Positions 1 through 9,309 of a stretch of DNA of 64,000 nt are shown in pieces. The first letter of the stretch is position 1. The number at the start of each line of letters is the position of its first letter. A program made the position numbers and the translations under genes. The notes under the pieces were generated by a model. It was not told the DNA's origin and did not search any database. It worked only from the letters and a program-made list of their open reading frames with translations. Where the stretch lies: positions 1,328,501 to 1,392,500 of the forward strand of contig NC_008343.2 of NCBI RefSeq assembly GCF_000014285.2. The letters run 5' to 3'. The DNA is from Granulibacter bethesdensis CGDNIH1 (GTDB lineage: Bacteria > Pseudomonadota > Alphaproteobacteria > Acetobacterales > Acetobacteraceae).

Positions 1-497
1 GCTCCGGTTGCGCTCCATGCCTCGGCACAGCGAATCTGCGCATCGACCAGAGCAGGATGCAGCGAGTCGCAGAGAGAAGCCGCTTTGGCATTATCCTGTT
101 CTGCCACAATGGCCTGATCGCGGCGGCGCGCCAGAGTCGATTGCATCGGCCAGCCCGGATTGGCTGCCATGAAGGCGGCAATATCCGGGGCGGACATCGC
201 TCCGGGCGCCAATGCCCGATAAAATGTGACCAGCTTGACCGCGACCGGATCAGGGAGTGCCGATGCCTCAGCCATGGCCTGGTCCCATTGATCGGCACGG
301 ATCAGGGCACCGATCGTGTTTGTCGATGCTGGTGGTGAGGATTTTTTTATAACACTATCAGTGACTTGCGAAGAAATGCTGCCATCATGTGGCCGTGTGG
401 AGCATCCCGTCTGGGCAATGACTGCCAGAAGAGTTGCCCAAAGGGTTACCCCCTGGCGGATACGCAACAGGGAAGGGATCATCGTGTTCACAATCAT
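1..497 (-). CDS. Lytic murein transglycosylase, N-terminal part (partial)
   Basis: Seen: an open minus-strand frame enters from the left edge and starts at an ATG near 497 (ATGs at 524 and 482 are also in frame; none has a clear Shine-Dalgarno). The first ~35 residues carry a hydrophobic stretch ending in a Cys (AVIAQTGCS), a signal peptide or an imperfect lipobox. After a Ser/Thr-rich linker comes a helical segment (ALIRADQWDQA, MAANPGWP) typical of the superhelical domain that precedes the SLT catalytic domain. Known: Slt-type enzymes cleave the glycan strands of peptidoglycan in the periplasm, forming 1,6-anhydromuramyl ends. The catalytic domain lies outside the window, so activity cannot be judged. 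It is divergent from dapA. Confidence 0.75.
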   Translation of the reverse strand, partial: MIVNTMIPSLLRIRQGVTLWATLLAVIAQTGCSTRPHDGSISSQVTDSVIKKSSPPASTNTIGALIRADQWDQAMAEASALPDPVAVKLVTFYRALAPGAMSAPDIAAFMAANPGWPMQSTLARRRDQAIVAEQDNAKAASLCDSLHPALVDAQIRCAEAWSATG

Positions 498-650
498 GCG
501 GCTGGAGATGAGGGTGGAAAGCATTGCAGGGGAGTGTAGCAAGCGGCGATCTTGCAGCGCATCCCCCGCGCGCTTAGCTTCCGCGTTTTCGCAACATACC
601 GCGTGACCCGGGCCGGCAGGCCTGGCCCGGTTCGTCTCAGGGAGCTTTCC

Positions 651-1541
651 ATGTTCAAGGGGTCGCTTGTCGCGCTGATCACGCCCATGCGTGAGGACGG
701 ATCGGTGGATGAGGAAGCGCTGGCCCGCTTCGTCGACTGGCAGATCACCGAAGGAACGCACGGTCTGGTTCCGGTGGGAACGACCGGAGAATCAGCGACC
801 CTGACGCATCATGAACACAAGCGCGTCGTCGAAATCACGGTAGAAGTCGCCAAAGGCCGCGTCCCTGTGATGGCGGGAGCCGGATCGAACAGCACAACGG
901 AAGCCATTGATCTGGTTCGCCATGCGAAACAGGCCGGTGCCGATGCCGCGCTGGTGGTCACGCCGTATTACAACAAGCCGACTCAGGAAGGCCTGTACTT
1001 ACATTACATGGCTATTGCCGATGCCGTGGAACTACCGATCTACATCTATAATATTCCCGGTCGTAGCGTGGTTGAGATGTCAATCGAAACGATGGCACGT
1101 CTGGCCCGCCATCCGAACATTGTTGGCGTCAAGGATGCGACAGCCAATCTGGTGAAGCCGCTTCAGACACGTCGTCTGTGCGGTGATGATTTCATCCAGC
1201 TCTCCGGTGAGGACCCGACAGCGGTGGCGTATCTGGCCGCTGGTGGCGCGGGTTGTATCAGTGTGACGGGCAACATCGCTCCGAAACTGTGCAGCCAGAT
1301 GCAGACGGCATGGGCCGAGGGCCGTATCAAGGATGCTCAGGCCATTCAGCAACGTCTGTATCCGCTGCATGAAGCCATGTTTGTGGAAAGCAATCCCGTG
1401 CCGGTCAAATACGGAGCCTCCTTGCTCGGTCTGACAGCGGCTCGCTGCCGTCTGCCAATGGCGCCGATCAGCCAGGCGGCGGCTGAACGGGTTCGCGAGG
1501 CAATGACTGAAGTCGGCCTGCTGTCCCAATCAGCCGGATAA
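651..1541 (+). CDS. dapA: 4-hydroxy-tetrahydrodipicolinate synthase DapA
   Basis: Condenses pyruvate with aspartate semialdehyde, the first committed step towards diaminopimelate and lysine; cytoplasmic. A 296-residue TIM-barrel aldolase, the usual family length. Visible motifs: GTTGES near residue 43, Tyr133 in YIYNIPGRS, and the Schiff-base lysine Lys161 in VGVKDAT, in the same positions as in the E. coli enzyme. The frame is open further upstream, but the ATG at 651 is preceded by GGGAG at a good distance and begins with the family's normal N-terminus (MFKGSLVALITP). smpB follows after 8 bases, so the two are probably cotranscribed. Confidence 0.97.
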   Translation: MFKGSLVALITPMREDGSVDEEALARFVDWQITEGTHGLVPVGTTGESATLTHHEHKRVVEITVEVAKGRVPVMAGAGSNSTTEAIDLVRHAKQAGADAALVVTPYYNKPTQEGLYLHYMAIADAVELPIYIYNIPGRSVVEMSIETMARLARHPNIVGVKDATANLVKPLQTRRLCGDDFIQLSGEDPTAVAYLAAGGAGCISVTGNIAPKLCSQMQTAWAEGRIKDAQAIQQRLYPLHEAMFVESNPVPVKYGASLLGLTAARCRLPMAPISQAAAERVREAMTEVGLLSQSAG

Positions 1542-1549
1542 TCAATCAT

Positions 1550-2038
1550 ATGGCGGAGACAAAAAGCGGCAAATCCGGGCTGATCAGCCATGGCGTCGCT
1601 GCCCAGAACCGTAAGGCGCGTTTCGATTACACCATCAAGGAAACGGTCGAGGCCGGACTTGTGCTCAAGGGGCCGGAGGTCAAATCCCTCCGGCATGGCC
1701 GCGCGACGTTAAGCGAAGCCTGGGCGGGAGAACGGGATGGCGAGATGTTCCTGTTCAACGCCTATATCCCGGAATATCAGGGTGGTGTGTTGTCCCGGTT
1801 CGAGCCGCGTTCCCCACGCAAGCTGCTGCTCAAGCGCAAGCAGATCAACCATCTGCTCGGGGCTGTTCAGAAACAGGGTCAGACAGTCGTGCCGCTCCAG
1901 ATCCATTTCAATGAGCGCGGCATGGCCAAGGTGCTGCTGGGCGTTGCCGAAGGACGTAACAAGGCCGACAAACGCGCCGCCATTGCCTCCCGGGACTGGC
2001 AACGGGACAAGGCCCGGCTGATGCGGGAAAAAGGCTGA
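1550..2038 (+). CDS. smpB: SsrA-binding protein SmpB
   Basis: Binds tmRNA and delivers it to stalled ribosomes for trans-translation. The 162 residues include the beta-barrel core (AQNRKARFDYTI, GPEVKSLRHGRA, FLFNAYIPEY) and a basic C-terminal tail (KRAAIASRDWQRDKARLMREKG region) that mimics codon-anticodon pairing in the decoding centre. It starts 8 bases after dapA, an arrangement that suggests one transcript. The gene for the tmRNA partner was not seen in this window. Confidence 0.97.
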   Translation: MAETKSGKSGLISHGVAAQNRKARFDYTIKETVEAGLVLKGPEVKSLRHGRATLSEAWAGERDGEMFLFNAYIPEYQGGVLSRFEPRSPRKLLLKRKQINHLLGAVQKQGQTVVPLQIHFNERGMAKVLLGVAEGRNKADKRAAIASRDWQRDKARLMREKG

Positions 2039-2178
2039 TCTTTCACAGCTCAGGGACAAGGCCCGTGGAGGGTCTGCTTGTCTGAGTATTTAGTTTCCAT
2101 AATATATCTTATACGACTTATAAATGCCTGATTGTGCTTCTTCTAAAATTATTACAATCACTTACAAGAGCATAATTT

Positions 2179-3000
2179 ATGTCACGTCCCATTCACCGCC
2201 CTATCGCATTCATACTGACATCGACCGATCACGGAACAATGATCCTTAATCGAAATGACCATCATATCATTAGTCCTGAAACTATTTACGGCGTCGGTCA
2301 CGATATATTGCGAGATTCGAGCTTTAATAGTTATGAAGTGGAATTGCTTTTGAATCTTCTGACATTGCGCAGACATTATTTTGGAGACGGAGTTTTTGCC
2401 ATTGATGGTGGTGCGAATATAGGTGTCCACACTGTGGAATGGGCCAGATACATGACTGGTTGGGGCCGTGTCCTGAGCTTTGAGGCTCAGGAAGTTGTTT
2501 ATTATGCTCTGGCTGGCAATATCGTCATCAATAACTGCCTGAATGCCCGTGCAAAGCTGGCAGCTATTGGTGAAAACGTGGGTGAATTAACCATTCCCCA
2601 ACCTGATTATTTTTCCGCTGGCAGTTTCGGTAGTTTTGAAATCAAACAACGGCCAGATGGGGAATTTATCGGCCAGCCTATTTCTTATGCACCTTCGGAT
2701 GGGGTAAGTATACCCATGCTGAGCATTGATTCTCTTGAGCTTGACCGTGTCGACTTTATCAAACTTGATATCGAGGGGATGGAGATTGAAGCTCTGCGAG
2801 GAGCCCAAGAAACCATTGAAAAATCGCGTCCAATTCTGTTCCTTGAAATGGCAAAATCCGATTCTGCTGAAATTTACAAATTTCTTAATGATAACAATTA
2901 TAATTATTTTGAAGACAAGATAAATCTTTTTGCTCTTCATAAAGATGATCCCGTCTGGCCTCACATAAGCCATAATGCTAATAAAGTGCCTGAGCATTAA
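2179..3000 (+). CDS. FkbM family methyltransferase, copy 1
   Basis: A 273-residue SAM-dependent methyltransferase of the FkbM type. The SAM-binding motif I is AIDGGANIGVHT (residues ~74-85), with the acidic motif LSFEAQ near 97-102. The typical FkbM post-motif KLDIEGMEIEAL lies near residue 193. Known: FkbM enzymes O-methylate sugars or polyketides, often in surface-glycan pathways; the substrate here is unknown. The gene is much richer in A+T than its neighbours and follows a 140-bp AT-rich gap, suggesting lateral acquisition. A second copy lies 50 bp downstream, and the central 64 residues of the two match at 59 positions. The SD is weak (AGAG). Confidence 0.85.
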   Translation: MSRPIHRPIAFILTSTDHGTMILNRNDHHIISPETIYGVGHDILRDSSFNSYEVELLLNLLTLRRHYFGDGVFAIDGGANIGVHTVEWARYMTGWGRVLSFEAQEVVYYALAGNIVINNCLNARAKLAAIGENVGELTIPQPDYFSAGSFGSFEIKQRPDGEFIGQPISYAPSDGVSIPMLSIDSLELDRVDFIKLDIEGMEIEALRGAQETIEKSRPILFLEMAKSDSAEIYKFLNDNNYNYFEDKINLFALHKDDPVWPHISHNANKVPEH

Positions 3001-3050
3001 GCAATATTGAAGTTCTGACATAACTTCTTTTATCCGAAGGATATTTTATA

Positions 3051-3866
3051 TTGGCTCCTTTCCGTCCTGTGGCATTCATCCTCGCGTCAACAGATCACGG
3101 GATGATGATCGTTAATCGAAACGATCATCACACTGATGATACCGGGAAAACTTTTGGCGTAGGATACGAACTGCTGCAATTTTCAAGCTTTACTTCGCAG
3201 GAAGTCAATTCTCTCCTGCAAATGTTTACTTTACGGCGACAGCAGTTCGGCGATGGTGTGGTCGCGATTGATGGTGGTGCGAATATAGGTGTGCACACTG
3301 TAGAATGGGCCAGACATATGACTGGATGGGGACATGTTTTAAGCTTTGAGGCTCAGGAAGTTGTTTATTATGCTTTGGCAGGCAATATCGTTATCAATAA
3401 TTGCTTGAATGCTCATGCTAAACTTGCTGCACTGGGTGAAGAGGTAGGTGAATTAATAATTCCTCGACCTGATTATTTTAAGCCTTCGACTTTCGGAAGC
3501 CTGGAAATCAAGCCTCAACACTTGCATGAATATATTGGGCAACCGATTTCATACGACCCATCCATAGGCGTCGCTGTGCCTCTGGTAAGTATTGATTCCC
3601 TGAATCTTCAGCGTGTCGACTTTATCAAGCTGGATATCGAAGGAATGGAAGTTGAAGCTCTGAAAGGCGCGAAGAAGACCATTCAGGCTCATCGTCCAAT
3701 CCTGTTTATTGAAGTTATTAAATCAGATATTGAACAGATTGTCAGTTTTTTTAATCAAATCGATTATCTATGCTTAAAAGATCAGATGAATATTTTTGCC
3801 ATCCATAAGGATGACCCGATATGGCCGCATATCGCCTATAACGGCGATTCTTCTACGAACAGTTGA
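3051..3866 (+). CDS. FkbM family methyltransferase, copy 2
   Basis: A 271-residue paralogue of the preceding gene with the same order of motifs: AIDGGANIGVHT (residues ~72-83), LSFEAQEVVYYALAGN, and KLDIEGMEVEAL. The start is a TTG at 3051, chosen because GAAGGA lies about 8 bases upstream and the N-terminus then aligns with copy 1 (PVAFILASTDHG against PIAFILTSTDHG). Divergence is concentrated at the N-terminus (residues ~28-65), in the ~138-170 loop and at the C-terminus, while the SAM core is almost unchanged. That pattern fits a tandem duplication followed by change of substrate specificity, or by gene conversion of the core. AT-rich like copy 1. Confidence 0.85.
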   Translation: MAPFRPVAFILASTDHGMMIVNRNDHHTDDTGKTFGVGYELLQFSSFTSQEVNSLLQMFTLRRQQFGDGVVAIDGGANIGVHTVEWARHMTGWGHVLSFEAQEVVYYALAGNIVINNCLNAHAKLAALGEEVGELIIPRPDYFKPSTFGSLEIKPQHLHEYIGQPISYDPSIGVAVPLVSIDSLNLQRVDFIKLDIEGMEVEALKGAKKTIQAHRPILFIEVIKSDIEQIVSFFNQIDYLCLKDQMNIFAIHKDDPIWPHIAYNGDSSTNS

Positions 3867-3886
3867 AGCCATAAGCATTCAAAATC

Positions 3887-4363
3887 ATGCCCATCCCTTT
3901 TCTTCCCAGTGAGGCAGTCGATAGTACTGCCCATATGGTCCAGATCGCGCTGACACCTATTTTTCTGCTGAATGGTGTCGGCACGCTTCTGAATGTTTTC
4001 AATACCCGTCTGGCCCGTGTCTCAGACCATAATCAACGCTTGTCGGAGATGAGGCGTGATCCATCCTGTACGATTGATAAGGCAATTCTCGACATACACC
4101 GCCATCGCCTTCGCTGGCGGCTGCGTGCACTGGATGCGGCGATTGCCCTGACGGCATGTGCCGGGGCGGCGACCTGCGGCACCGCTTTTATTCTGTTTCT
4201 GGGCAGCCTGCATGACAGTGCCATTGCATCATGGCTCGAACTGTCTTTCGGGGCAGCGCTGATCTGTGTGATTTTGGCATTGATGTCGTTTTTTGCCGAT
4301 ACGATGCTGGCATGGCACGGTTTACGACGCGAAGGACCACTGCCTGATACGGCTTCCAAATAG
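3887..4363 (+). CDS. DUF2721 family membrane protein
   Basis: A 158-residue protein of unknown function. Seen: a hydrophobic segment near residues 20-40 (MVQIALTPIFLLNGVGTLLNVF), a basic and polar cytoplasmic loop (TRLARVSDHNQRL), then two more membrane segments near 85-110 and 115-140. This three-helix plan with an RLGRV/RLARV loop matches DUF2721 proteins. The gene lies 20 bp after the FkbM pair but has normal base composition, so it probably marks the right edge of the AT-rich island. It is convergent with nhaA, 16 bp away. Confidence 0.65.
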   Translation: MPIPFLPSEAVDSTAHMVQIALTPIFLLNGVGTLLNVFNTRLARVSDHNQRLSEMRRDPSCTIDKAILDIHRHRLRWRLRALDAAIALTACAGAATCGTAFILFLGSLHDSAIASWLELSFGAALICVILALMSFFADTMLAWHGLRREGPLPDTASK

Positions 4364-4379
4364 GCAGCCTGTCCTGCTT

Positions 4380-5531
4380 TTATCTGTCTGCAACAGCAGG
4401 ACCGCGCAGCAATATGTAGCCACATAACCCGGACAGCATGGAACCTGACAGGATGCCGAGCTTGATCTGGTTCACGGCCGCAGTGCCGGGAAACGCTAGA
4501 ATGGCGATGAACAGGCTCATAGTGAAGCCAATGCCACAGAGAAAAGCGATCCCGATTCTATGCCGCCATGTGATGTAAGGCGGGAAACCGGAAGCACCGG
4601 ATAATTGGAGAATACTGACAGCCCCCAGCACTCCCAATGGTTTCCCCAGCATCAGGGCTGCCCCTACCCCTAATGTCAGCGGCGATAACATCTGTCCGAC
4701 TGTTACGCCATGGAGACTGATCCCCGCATTGGCAAAACCGAACAGAGGTAAAATCACGAACCGAACAGGCCATGACAGCATATGTTCCAGACGCATGAGC
4801 GGAGATGCCTCGTCATGTCCGGCCGGGATCAGCAGCGCCAGTCCTACACCCGCAACAGTGGGATGAATGCCGCTTTTCAGGGTCAGCCACCAGAGCGGGA
4901 CCCCTGCCAACAGATAGGGAAACAGCGTTCTGACCCCTTGCCGGTTCAGCATCAGCAGCAGCCCAAGAATGGCCGCGACCCCTGCCCCCGGCAGCACGGA
5001 TAGAGTCCCCGTATAAAACAGGGCAATCACGATCACGGCCCCCAGATCATCGACAATCGCCAGGGCTGTCAGAAAGACTTTCAGAATCCCTGGAACGCGC
5101 GATCCCGCCAGTGCCAGCACACCAAGGGCAAAAGCAATATCGGTGGCTGTCGGAATGGCCCATCCGCGCAGGGCCTCTCCAGAATGATTGAAAGCAACGT
5201 AGATGATCGCTGGAACCACCATGCCGCCGATGGCTGCAACGCCCGGCAGGAGACGTTGTGACCAATGTGAAAGATGACCGTAAAGAATTTCCCGTTTTAT
5301 CTCCAGCCCGGCAAGCAGGAAAAACAGCGCCATCAGCGCATCATTGATCCAGCCCCGCATAGTAAGCGGACCAGTTTCGATATTCAGCCAATATTCATAG
5401 GAGGCCTGCCAGATACTGTTGGCGAACACCATGCCAATGGCTGAGGCTGCCATCAGCATAACACCGGCAGCCGCTTCGTGGCTCAAAAGAGCTGATGAAG
5501 GAAGAAGGCGAGCATGATGACGATTTTGCAC
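4380..5531 (-). CDS. nhaA: Na+/H+ antiporter NhaA
   Basis: An inner-membrane antiporter that exchanges cytoplasmic Na+ (or Li+) for periplasmic H+, used for pH and salt homeostasis. At 383 residues it has the normal family length and about twelve hydrophobic helices. The functional core is visible: TATDIAFALG (the unwound helix IV, with the Asp corresponding to E. coli D133) and AIVDDLGAV (the paired aspartates corresponding to D163 and D164). The start appears to be a GTG at 5531; no strong SD precedes it. The 249-bp gap to the next gene is AT-rich and should hold both divergent promoters. Confidence 0.95.
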   Translation of the reverse strand: MQNRHHARLLPSSALLSHEAAAGVMLMAASAIGMVFANSIWQASYEYWLNIETGPLTMRGWINDALMALFFLLAGLEIKREILYGHLSHWSQRLLPGVAAIGGMVVPAIIYVAFNHSGEALRGWAIPTATDIAFALGVLALAGSRVPGILKVFLTALAIVDDLGAVIVIALFYTGTLSVLPGAGVAAILGLLLMLNRQGVRTLFPYLLAGVPLWWLTLKSGIHPTVAGVGLALLIPAGHDEASPLMRLEHMLSWPVRFVILPLFGFANAGISLHGVTVGQMLSPLTLGVGAALMLGKPLGVLGAVSILQLSGASGFPPYITWRHRIGIAFLCGIGFTMSLFIAILAFPGTAAVNQIKLGILSGSMLSGLCGYILLRGPAVADR

Positions 5532-5780
5532 GTGTTCCCGTTAGCATGGCGCTTGTCTTCTCAGCAAGCGGCCCTGTTGTCCAAACCGTCATATACTGCA
5601 CAAAATACGATTTTTATTGCTATTTATGCATATATATAATCATAAAAAGCATGATTATTTTACCCAATATCTCGAATGGTGTTTGCCCGGCATAAACAGC
5701 CCTTCCCCCTCTTGCGTCCATGCGGAGTTTCCCCAATCAAATTCCGCTCAGGGAGAAAAACGCCGGGGAGATAATCGGCA

Positions 5781-6524
5781 TTGGGCGCGTTAATAGAAAT
5801 CGAGCGGCTGACGAAGCGGTTCGGAACCTTCACAGCCGTCGATGACGTCTCGTTTGCGGTCAAAAAAGGCGAAGTTCTGGGTTTTCTGGGGCCAAACGGG
5901 GCCGGAAAATCCACGACCATGAAGATGGTATCGGGGTTCATGACCCCGGATGGCGGTACCGCCAGAATCGGTGGTCACGATGTTCGTCATGATACGATCG
6001 CTGCACAGAAACTGCTGGGCTTTCTGCCGGAAGGCGCCCCCAGCTATCCGGAAATGACGGTGCAGGCTTTTCTGCGCTTCATTGCCACAATACGCGGGCT
6101 GAGCGGTGCGGAGGCGCGTAACCGCATTGCCGAAGCCATGGAACGCACGCAGCTTCAGGGGGTAAGGCTGCAACCGATCGAAACCCTGTCGAAAGGGTTT
6201 CGTCGACGCGTCGGTCTGGCGCAGACCTTGCTGAATGATCCCCCTGCCCTTGTGCTCGATGAGCCGACGGACGGGCTGGATCCCAATCAGAAGCATGAAA
6301 TTCGTTCTTTGATTGCGGAAATGGCGCCTCGCAAGGCCATCATCATCAGCACTCATATTCTGGAAGAGGTTGAGGCGATCTGCACCAGGGCGATTGTCAT
6401 CGCCCATGGACGCATCATCGCGGATGAAACGCCTGCGGCTCTGGCAGAACGCCATCCATCACGCAAACTCGACGATGTCTTCCGGACCCTGACCCAAACT
6501 CCCGACAGGGAGCGCATGATATGA
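5781..6524 (+). CDS. ABC transporter ATP-binding protein (GldA-like)
   Basis: The nucleotide-binding subunit of an ABC-2 type exporter, 247 residues. Walker A is GPNGAGKST, the signature is LSKGFRRRVGLAQ, and Walker B is ALVLDEPTDGLDP, with the switch His in ISTHILEEVE. The C-terminal tail is short, as in GldA or NatA types. The start is a TTG at 5781 with GGAG about 10 bases upstream. The gene overlaps the permease gene by 4 bases (ATGA), so translation is coupled. First gene of the operon 5781-10928. The transported substrate is unknown. Confidence 0.9.
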   Translation: MGALIEIERLTKRFGTFTAVDDVSFAVKKGEVLGFLGPNGAGKSTTMKMVSGFMTPDGGTARIGGHDVRHDTIAAQKLLGFLPEGAPSYPEMTVQAFLRFIATIRGLSGAEARNRIAEAMERTQLQGVRLQPIETLSKGFRRRVGLAQTLLNDPPALVLDEPTDGLDPNQKHEIRSLIAEMAPRKAIIISTHILEEVEAICTRAIVIAHGRIIADETPAALAERHPSRKLDDVFRTLTQTPDRERMI

Positions 6525-7252
6525 GAACCATCCTGACCATCGCCCGGCGGGAACTGGCCGGTTATTTCGCCACACCGGTTGCTGTGGTGTTCATCGTCAT
6601 TTTCCTGCTGTTGCAAGGCATTTTGACCTTCAATCTGGGTGATTTCTTCAACCGTAATCAGGCTGATCTGGTCGTTTTCTTCCAGTTCATCCCGTGGGTG
6701 TTTCTGTTGCTGGTTCCGGCGATCACCATGCGTCTCTGGGCGGAAGAAAGGCGGCTGGGCACTATCGAGCTGCTGCTGACCCTGCCGATCCGGCAGTCAG
6801 AAGCCGTTATCGGCAAATTTCTGGCCGCCTGGGCTTTTTGCGGGATCGCGCTGGCGCTGACTTTTCCCTTCGTCATCACCGTGAATTATCTGGGGGAGCC
6901 GGATAATGGCGTGATTGCCTCCGGCTATCTGGGCGCTATGCTGGTGGCGGGCGCATTCCTGTCGATCGGGGCTGCCGTCTCAGCCGTGACCAAAAATCAG
7001 GTCATCGCTTTCGTGCTGGGGGTTGCGGTGTGCTTGCTGTTTGCGCTCGCTTCCTATTCCGCCGTCAATGACTTCCTCAGTCAGACGGTGCCCTCCATCG
7101 TGCCGCTGATCCGCCGTTTCAGTGTCGTGGACAGGTTTCTGGATTTCTCACGCGGCGTCATCTCCGTGCGCGATCTGGTTTTTTTCGCCTCGTTCATCGG
7201 ATTTTTCCTGTTCCTGAATACGGTCATCCTTGAGCACAAGAAGGCGGCATGA
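6521..7252 (+). CDS. ABC-2 type permease (GldF-like)
   Basis: The membrane subunit, 243 residues with six predicted helices. Diagnostic segments are ARRELAGYFATPVAVVFIVIF at the N-terminus, the amphipathic motif RLWAEERRLGTIELLLTLPI around residue 70, and FSVVDRFLDFSRGVISVRDL near the C-terminus. These are shared with the permeases of bacterial gliding-type (Gld) exporters found in many non-gliding bacteria. It begins within the stop of the ATPase gene and is followed at once by the GldG-like gene. Function in export is inferred from the family. Confidence 0.88.
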   Translation: MRTILTIARRELAGYFATPVAVVFIVIFLLLQGILTFNLGDFFNRNQADLVVFFQFIPWVFLLLVPAITMRLWAEERRLGTIELLLTLPIRQSEAVIGKFLAAWAFCGIALALTFPFVITVNYLGEPDNGVIASGYLGAMLVAGAFLSIGAAVSAVTKNQVIAFVLGVAVCLLFALASYSAVNDFLSQTVPSIVPLIRRFSVVDRFLDFSRGVISVRDLVFFASFIGFFLFLNTVILEHKKAA

Positions 7253-7253
7253 G

Positions 7254-9242
7254 ATGAGCGATCTGAAGACAGCCGCCGGGATGCCGGGCGGCACCCAAAG
7301 TCATGCCCCTCAGGGTAGCCCCCCTCAGGGCAGACAGCGTATCTGGCCCTCCGTGCTGGGGGTGGTATCGGTTGCCGGCCTGCTGATCGGCGCCAATATG
7401 CTGGTCGATGCCAGGCTGCCGCAGGTGCAGTGGGATGTGACCAGTAACCGCATCTATACGCTGTCGGACAGCACTGTTTCCGTGCTTTCCCATCTGCAAT
7501 CACCGATTACGCTGAAGTTTTTCTATTCGCCGCCTCTCGGCGCACGGATTCCGAAATATGGCTCCTATGCCGACCGCGTGCGGGAAATGCTGGAGCAGTA
7601 CAAGCGGCTTTCGCACGGGATGCTCTCCATCGAGTTCTATAATCCGGAGCCATTCAGCGAAACCGAGGATCGCGCCATCGGCAATGGCTTGCAGGGCGTG
7701 CCGCTCGATCAGAGCGGAGAGCAGGTCTATTTCGGTCTGGTCGGTTTGAACCGGCTGGATGGTCGTAAGATCATTCCGTTCTTCCAGCCGGACCGGGAGC
7801 GGTTTCTGGAATATGATCTGACTCGTCTGATCTATGACCTGACCGATCCGCAAAAGCCTGTCGTCGGACTTCTGACCGATTTGCCGATCATGGGCAGCGG
7901 TCAGTCTCTGGTTTCGACCCGGCGCATGGGACCGATGAAGCCATGGGCCATCGTCAATACGCTGAAAGAAGTCGCTGATCTGCGGCCTGTTCCCATTTCG
8001 GCCCAGTGGATTGATCCTGGGATTCAGACGCTGATCGTGGTGCATCCGCAGCATCTGTCCGAAGTGATGCAGTATGCAATCGATCAGTTCATCATGCGTG
8101 GCGGCAAATTGCTGCTGGCGGTTGATCCCGACAGCGAAACACAGGCTCTGCTGCCGCCTGATCCTGCCCAGAAACGCCAGCAGGATGGGCCTCCGAGCTA
8201 TGCGAGCAACCTGCCCAAACTGCTCTCCGGTTGGGGCGTGTTGTATGACCCGGATACAGTGGTGCTGGACCCGAACGGCGCATGGCGGGTCCGTACGGAG
8301 GATATGAAAACAGGCTCCACCAATTATCTGGCCTGGTTCAACGACCGTGACGGGCTGAACCGCCATGACCCGATTACCGCGGATCTGACACAGGTAACGG
8401 TGGCTGCGGCCGGAGCGCTTCGCAAAGCACCGGATGCAAAAATCAGCTTCGAGCCGCTGCTGTCCTCCAGCCCGGAAAGCGGATCGATCCCGTCCATTCG
8501 TACCTCTCATGATCCTGATCCGCAGCGTATTGCGGCAGAGTTCCATCCCTCCGGTGGCCCCCGCGTCCTGGCTGCCCGGATCCGGGGCCACCTGAAATCA
8601 GCTTTCTCCGGTAAACCCGATTCCGTGGCATCCCTGAAGGACCTGCCTGACTATCTGCCAGAGACGAAAGGGGATGCCGATATTGTCATCCTGTCCGATA
8701 GCGACATCTTTGCCGATCGTTTCTGGGTGCATGGCTCGGATTTCTTTGGCAAGGAAACGCTTCAGCCGTTCAGCGATAACGGGATTTTCCTGTCCCGAAT
8801 CGTCAGCGCCCTGACCGGGAACAAGGCGCTGGGCGGTATCGGAGGCAGCAGCATTACCGTGCGGCCTTTCACGGTGGTGGAAACCATGAACCGCAACGCT
8901 CAGGGACGGTTCCGGCAGGCTTCTCTGGCCCTGCAAACCCGCTTGCAGGCGGCTCAGGACAAGCTGATAGCCCTGCGTCAGGGCCAGTCGGGCGATGGCG
9001 CTGCCATGGATGACGACGCTATCTCCGCTGCACAGGAAAAGGAAATCCAGTCGGCCCAGCAGGAAATCCAGGAGAGCAGAAAGAAGCTGCGTCTGGTTGA
9101 GCATGATCTGAGCAAGGATATCAGCACGCTGGAGACACGCCTGCGTCTGCTGGATATCGGTGCCGTGCCGCTGGCGCTGATTGCCATTGCGCTGGGGATT
9201 GCCACCATCCGCCGCATCAGGCGTCAGAGGGCACGCAGATGA
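7254..9242 (+). CDS. GldG-like ABC export auxiliary protein
   Basis: 662 residues. An N-terminal membrane anchor (SVLGVVSVAGLLIGANMLVD, ~residues 32-51) is followed by the GldG periplasmic region beginning with WDVTSNRIYTLSDSTVSVL. Segments such as VVGLLTDLPIMG and GGKLLLAVDPDS belong to the DUF7088/ABC_transp_aux fold. Near the C-terminus is a coiled coil of roughly residues 540-625, rich in Gln, Glu and Lys, then a final membrane helix (PLALIAIALGIATI) with a basic tail. The frame opens at a TTG at 7230 inside the permease gene; the ATG at 7254 is preferred because it directly follows the permease stop. Confidence 0.85.
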   Translation: MSDLKTAAGMPGGTQSHAPQGSPPQGRQRIWPSVLGVVSVAGLLIGANMLVDARLPQVQWDVTSNRIYTLSDSTVSVLSHLQSPITLKFFYSPPLGARIPKYGSYADRVREMLEQYKRLSHGMLSIEFYNPEPFSETEDRAIGNGLQGVPLDQSGEQVYFGLVGLNRLDGRKIIPFFQPDRERFLEYDLTRLIYDLTDPQKPVVGLLTDLPIMGSGQSLVSTRRMGPMKPWAIVNTLKEVADLRPVPISAQWIDPGIQTLIVVHPQHLSEVMQYAIDQFIMRGGKLLLAVDPDSETQALLPPDPAQKRQQDGPPSYASNLPKLLSGWGVLYDPDTVVLDPNGAWRVRTEDMKTGSTNYLAWFNDRDGLNRHDPITADLTQVTVAAAGALRKAPDAKISFEPLLSSSPESGSIPSIRTSHDPDPQRIAAEFHPSGGPRVLAARIRGHLKSAFSGKPDSVASLKDLPDYLPETKGDADIVILSDSDIFADRFWVHGSDFFGKETLQPFSDNGIFLSRIVSALTGNKALGGIGGSSITVRPFTVVETMNRNAQGRFRQASLALQTRLQAAQDKLIALRQGQSGDGAAMDDDAISAAQEKEIQSAQQEIQESRKKLRLVEHDLSKDISTLETRLRLLDIGAVPLALIAIALGIATIRRIRRQRARR

Positions 9243-9309
9243 GGACAAACTCTTCCATGTCCCTGCCCTGCCTTCTCCTGAAACGACCGTTTATTCGGAG
9301 GAACGCGCC

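Noticed and set aside
4371-4402. GTCCTGC/GCAGGAC inverted repeat as terminator between the DUF2721 gene and nhaA
   Set aside because: The loop is long and overlaps the nhaA stop, with no T run after it on either strand.
7500-8591. 363-codon minus-strand ORF opposite the GldG-like gene
   Set aside because: A shadow frame of a convincing gene in a tight operon; no domain or SD.
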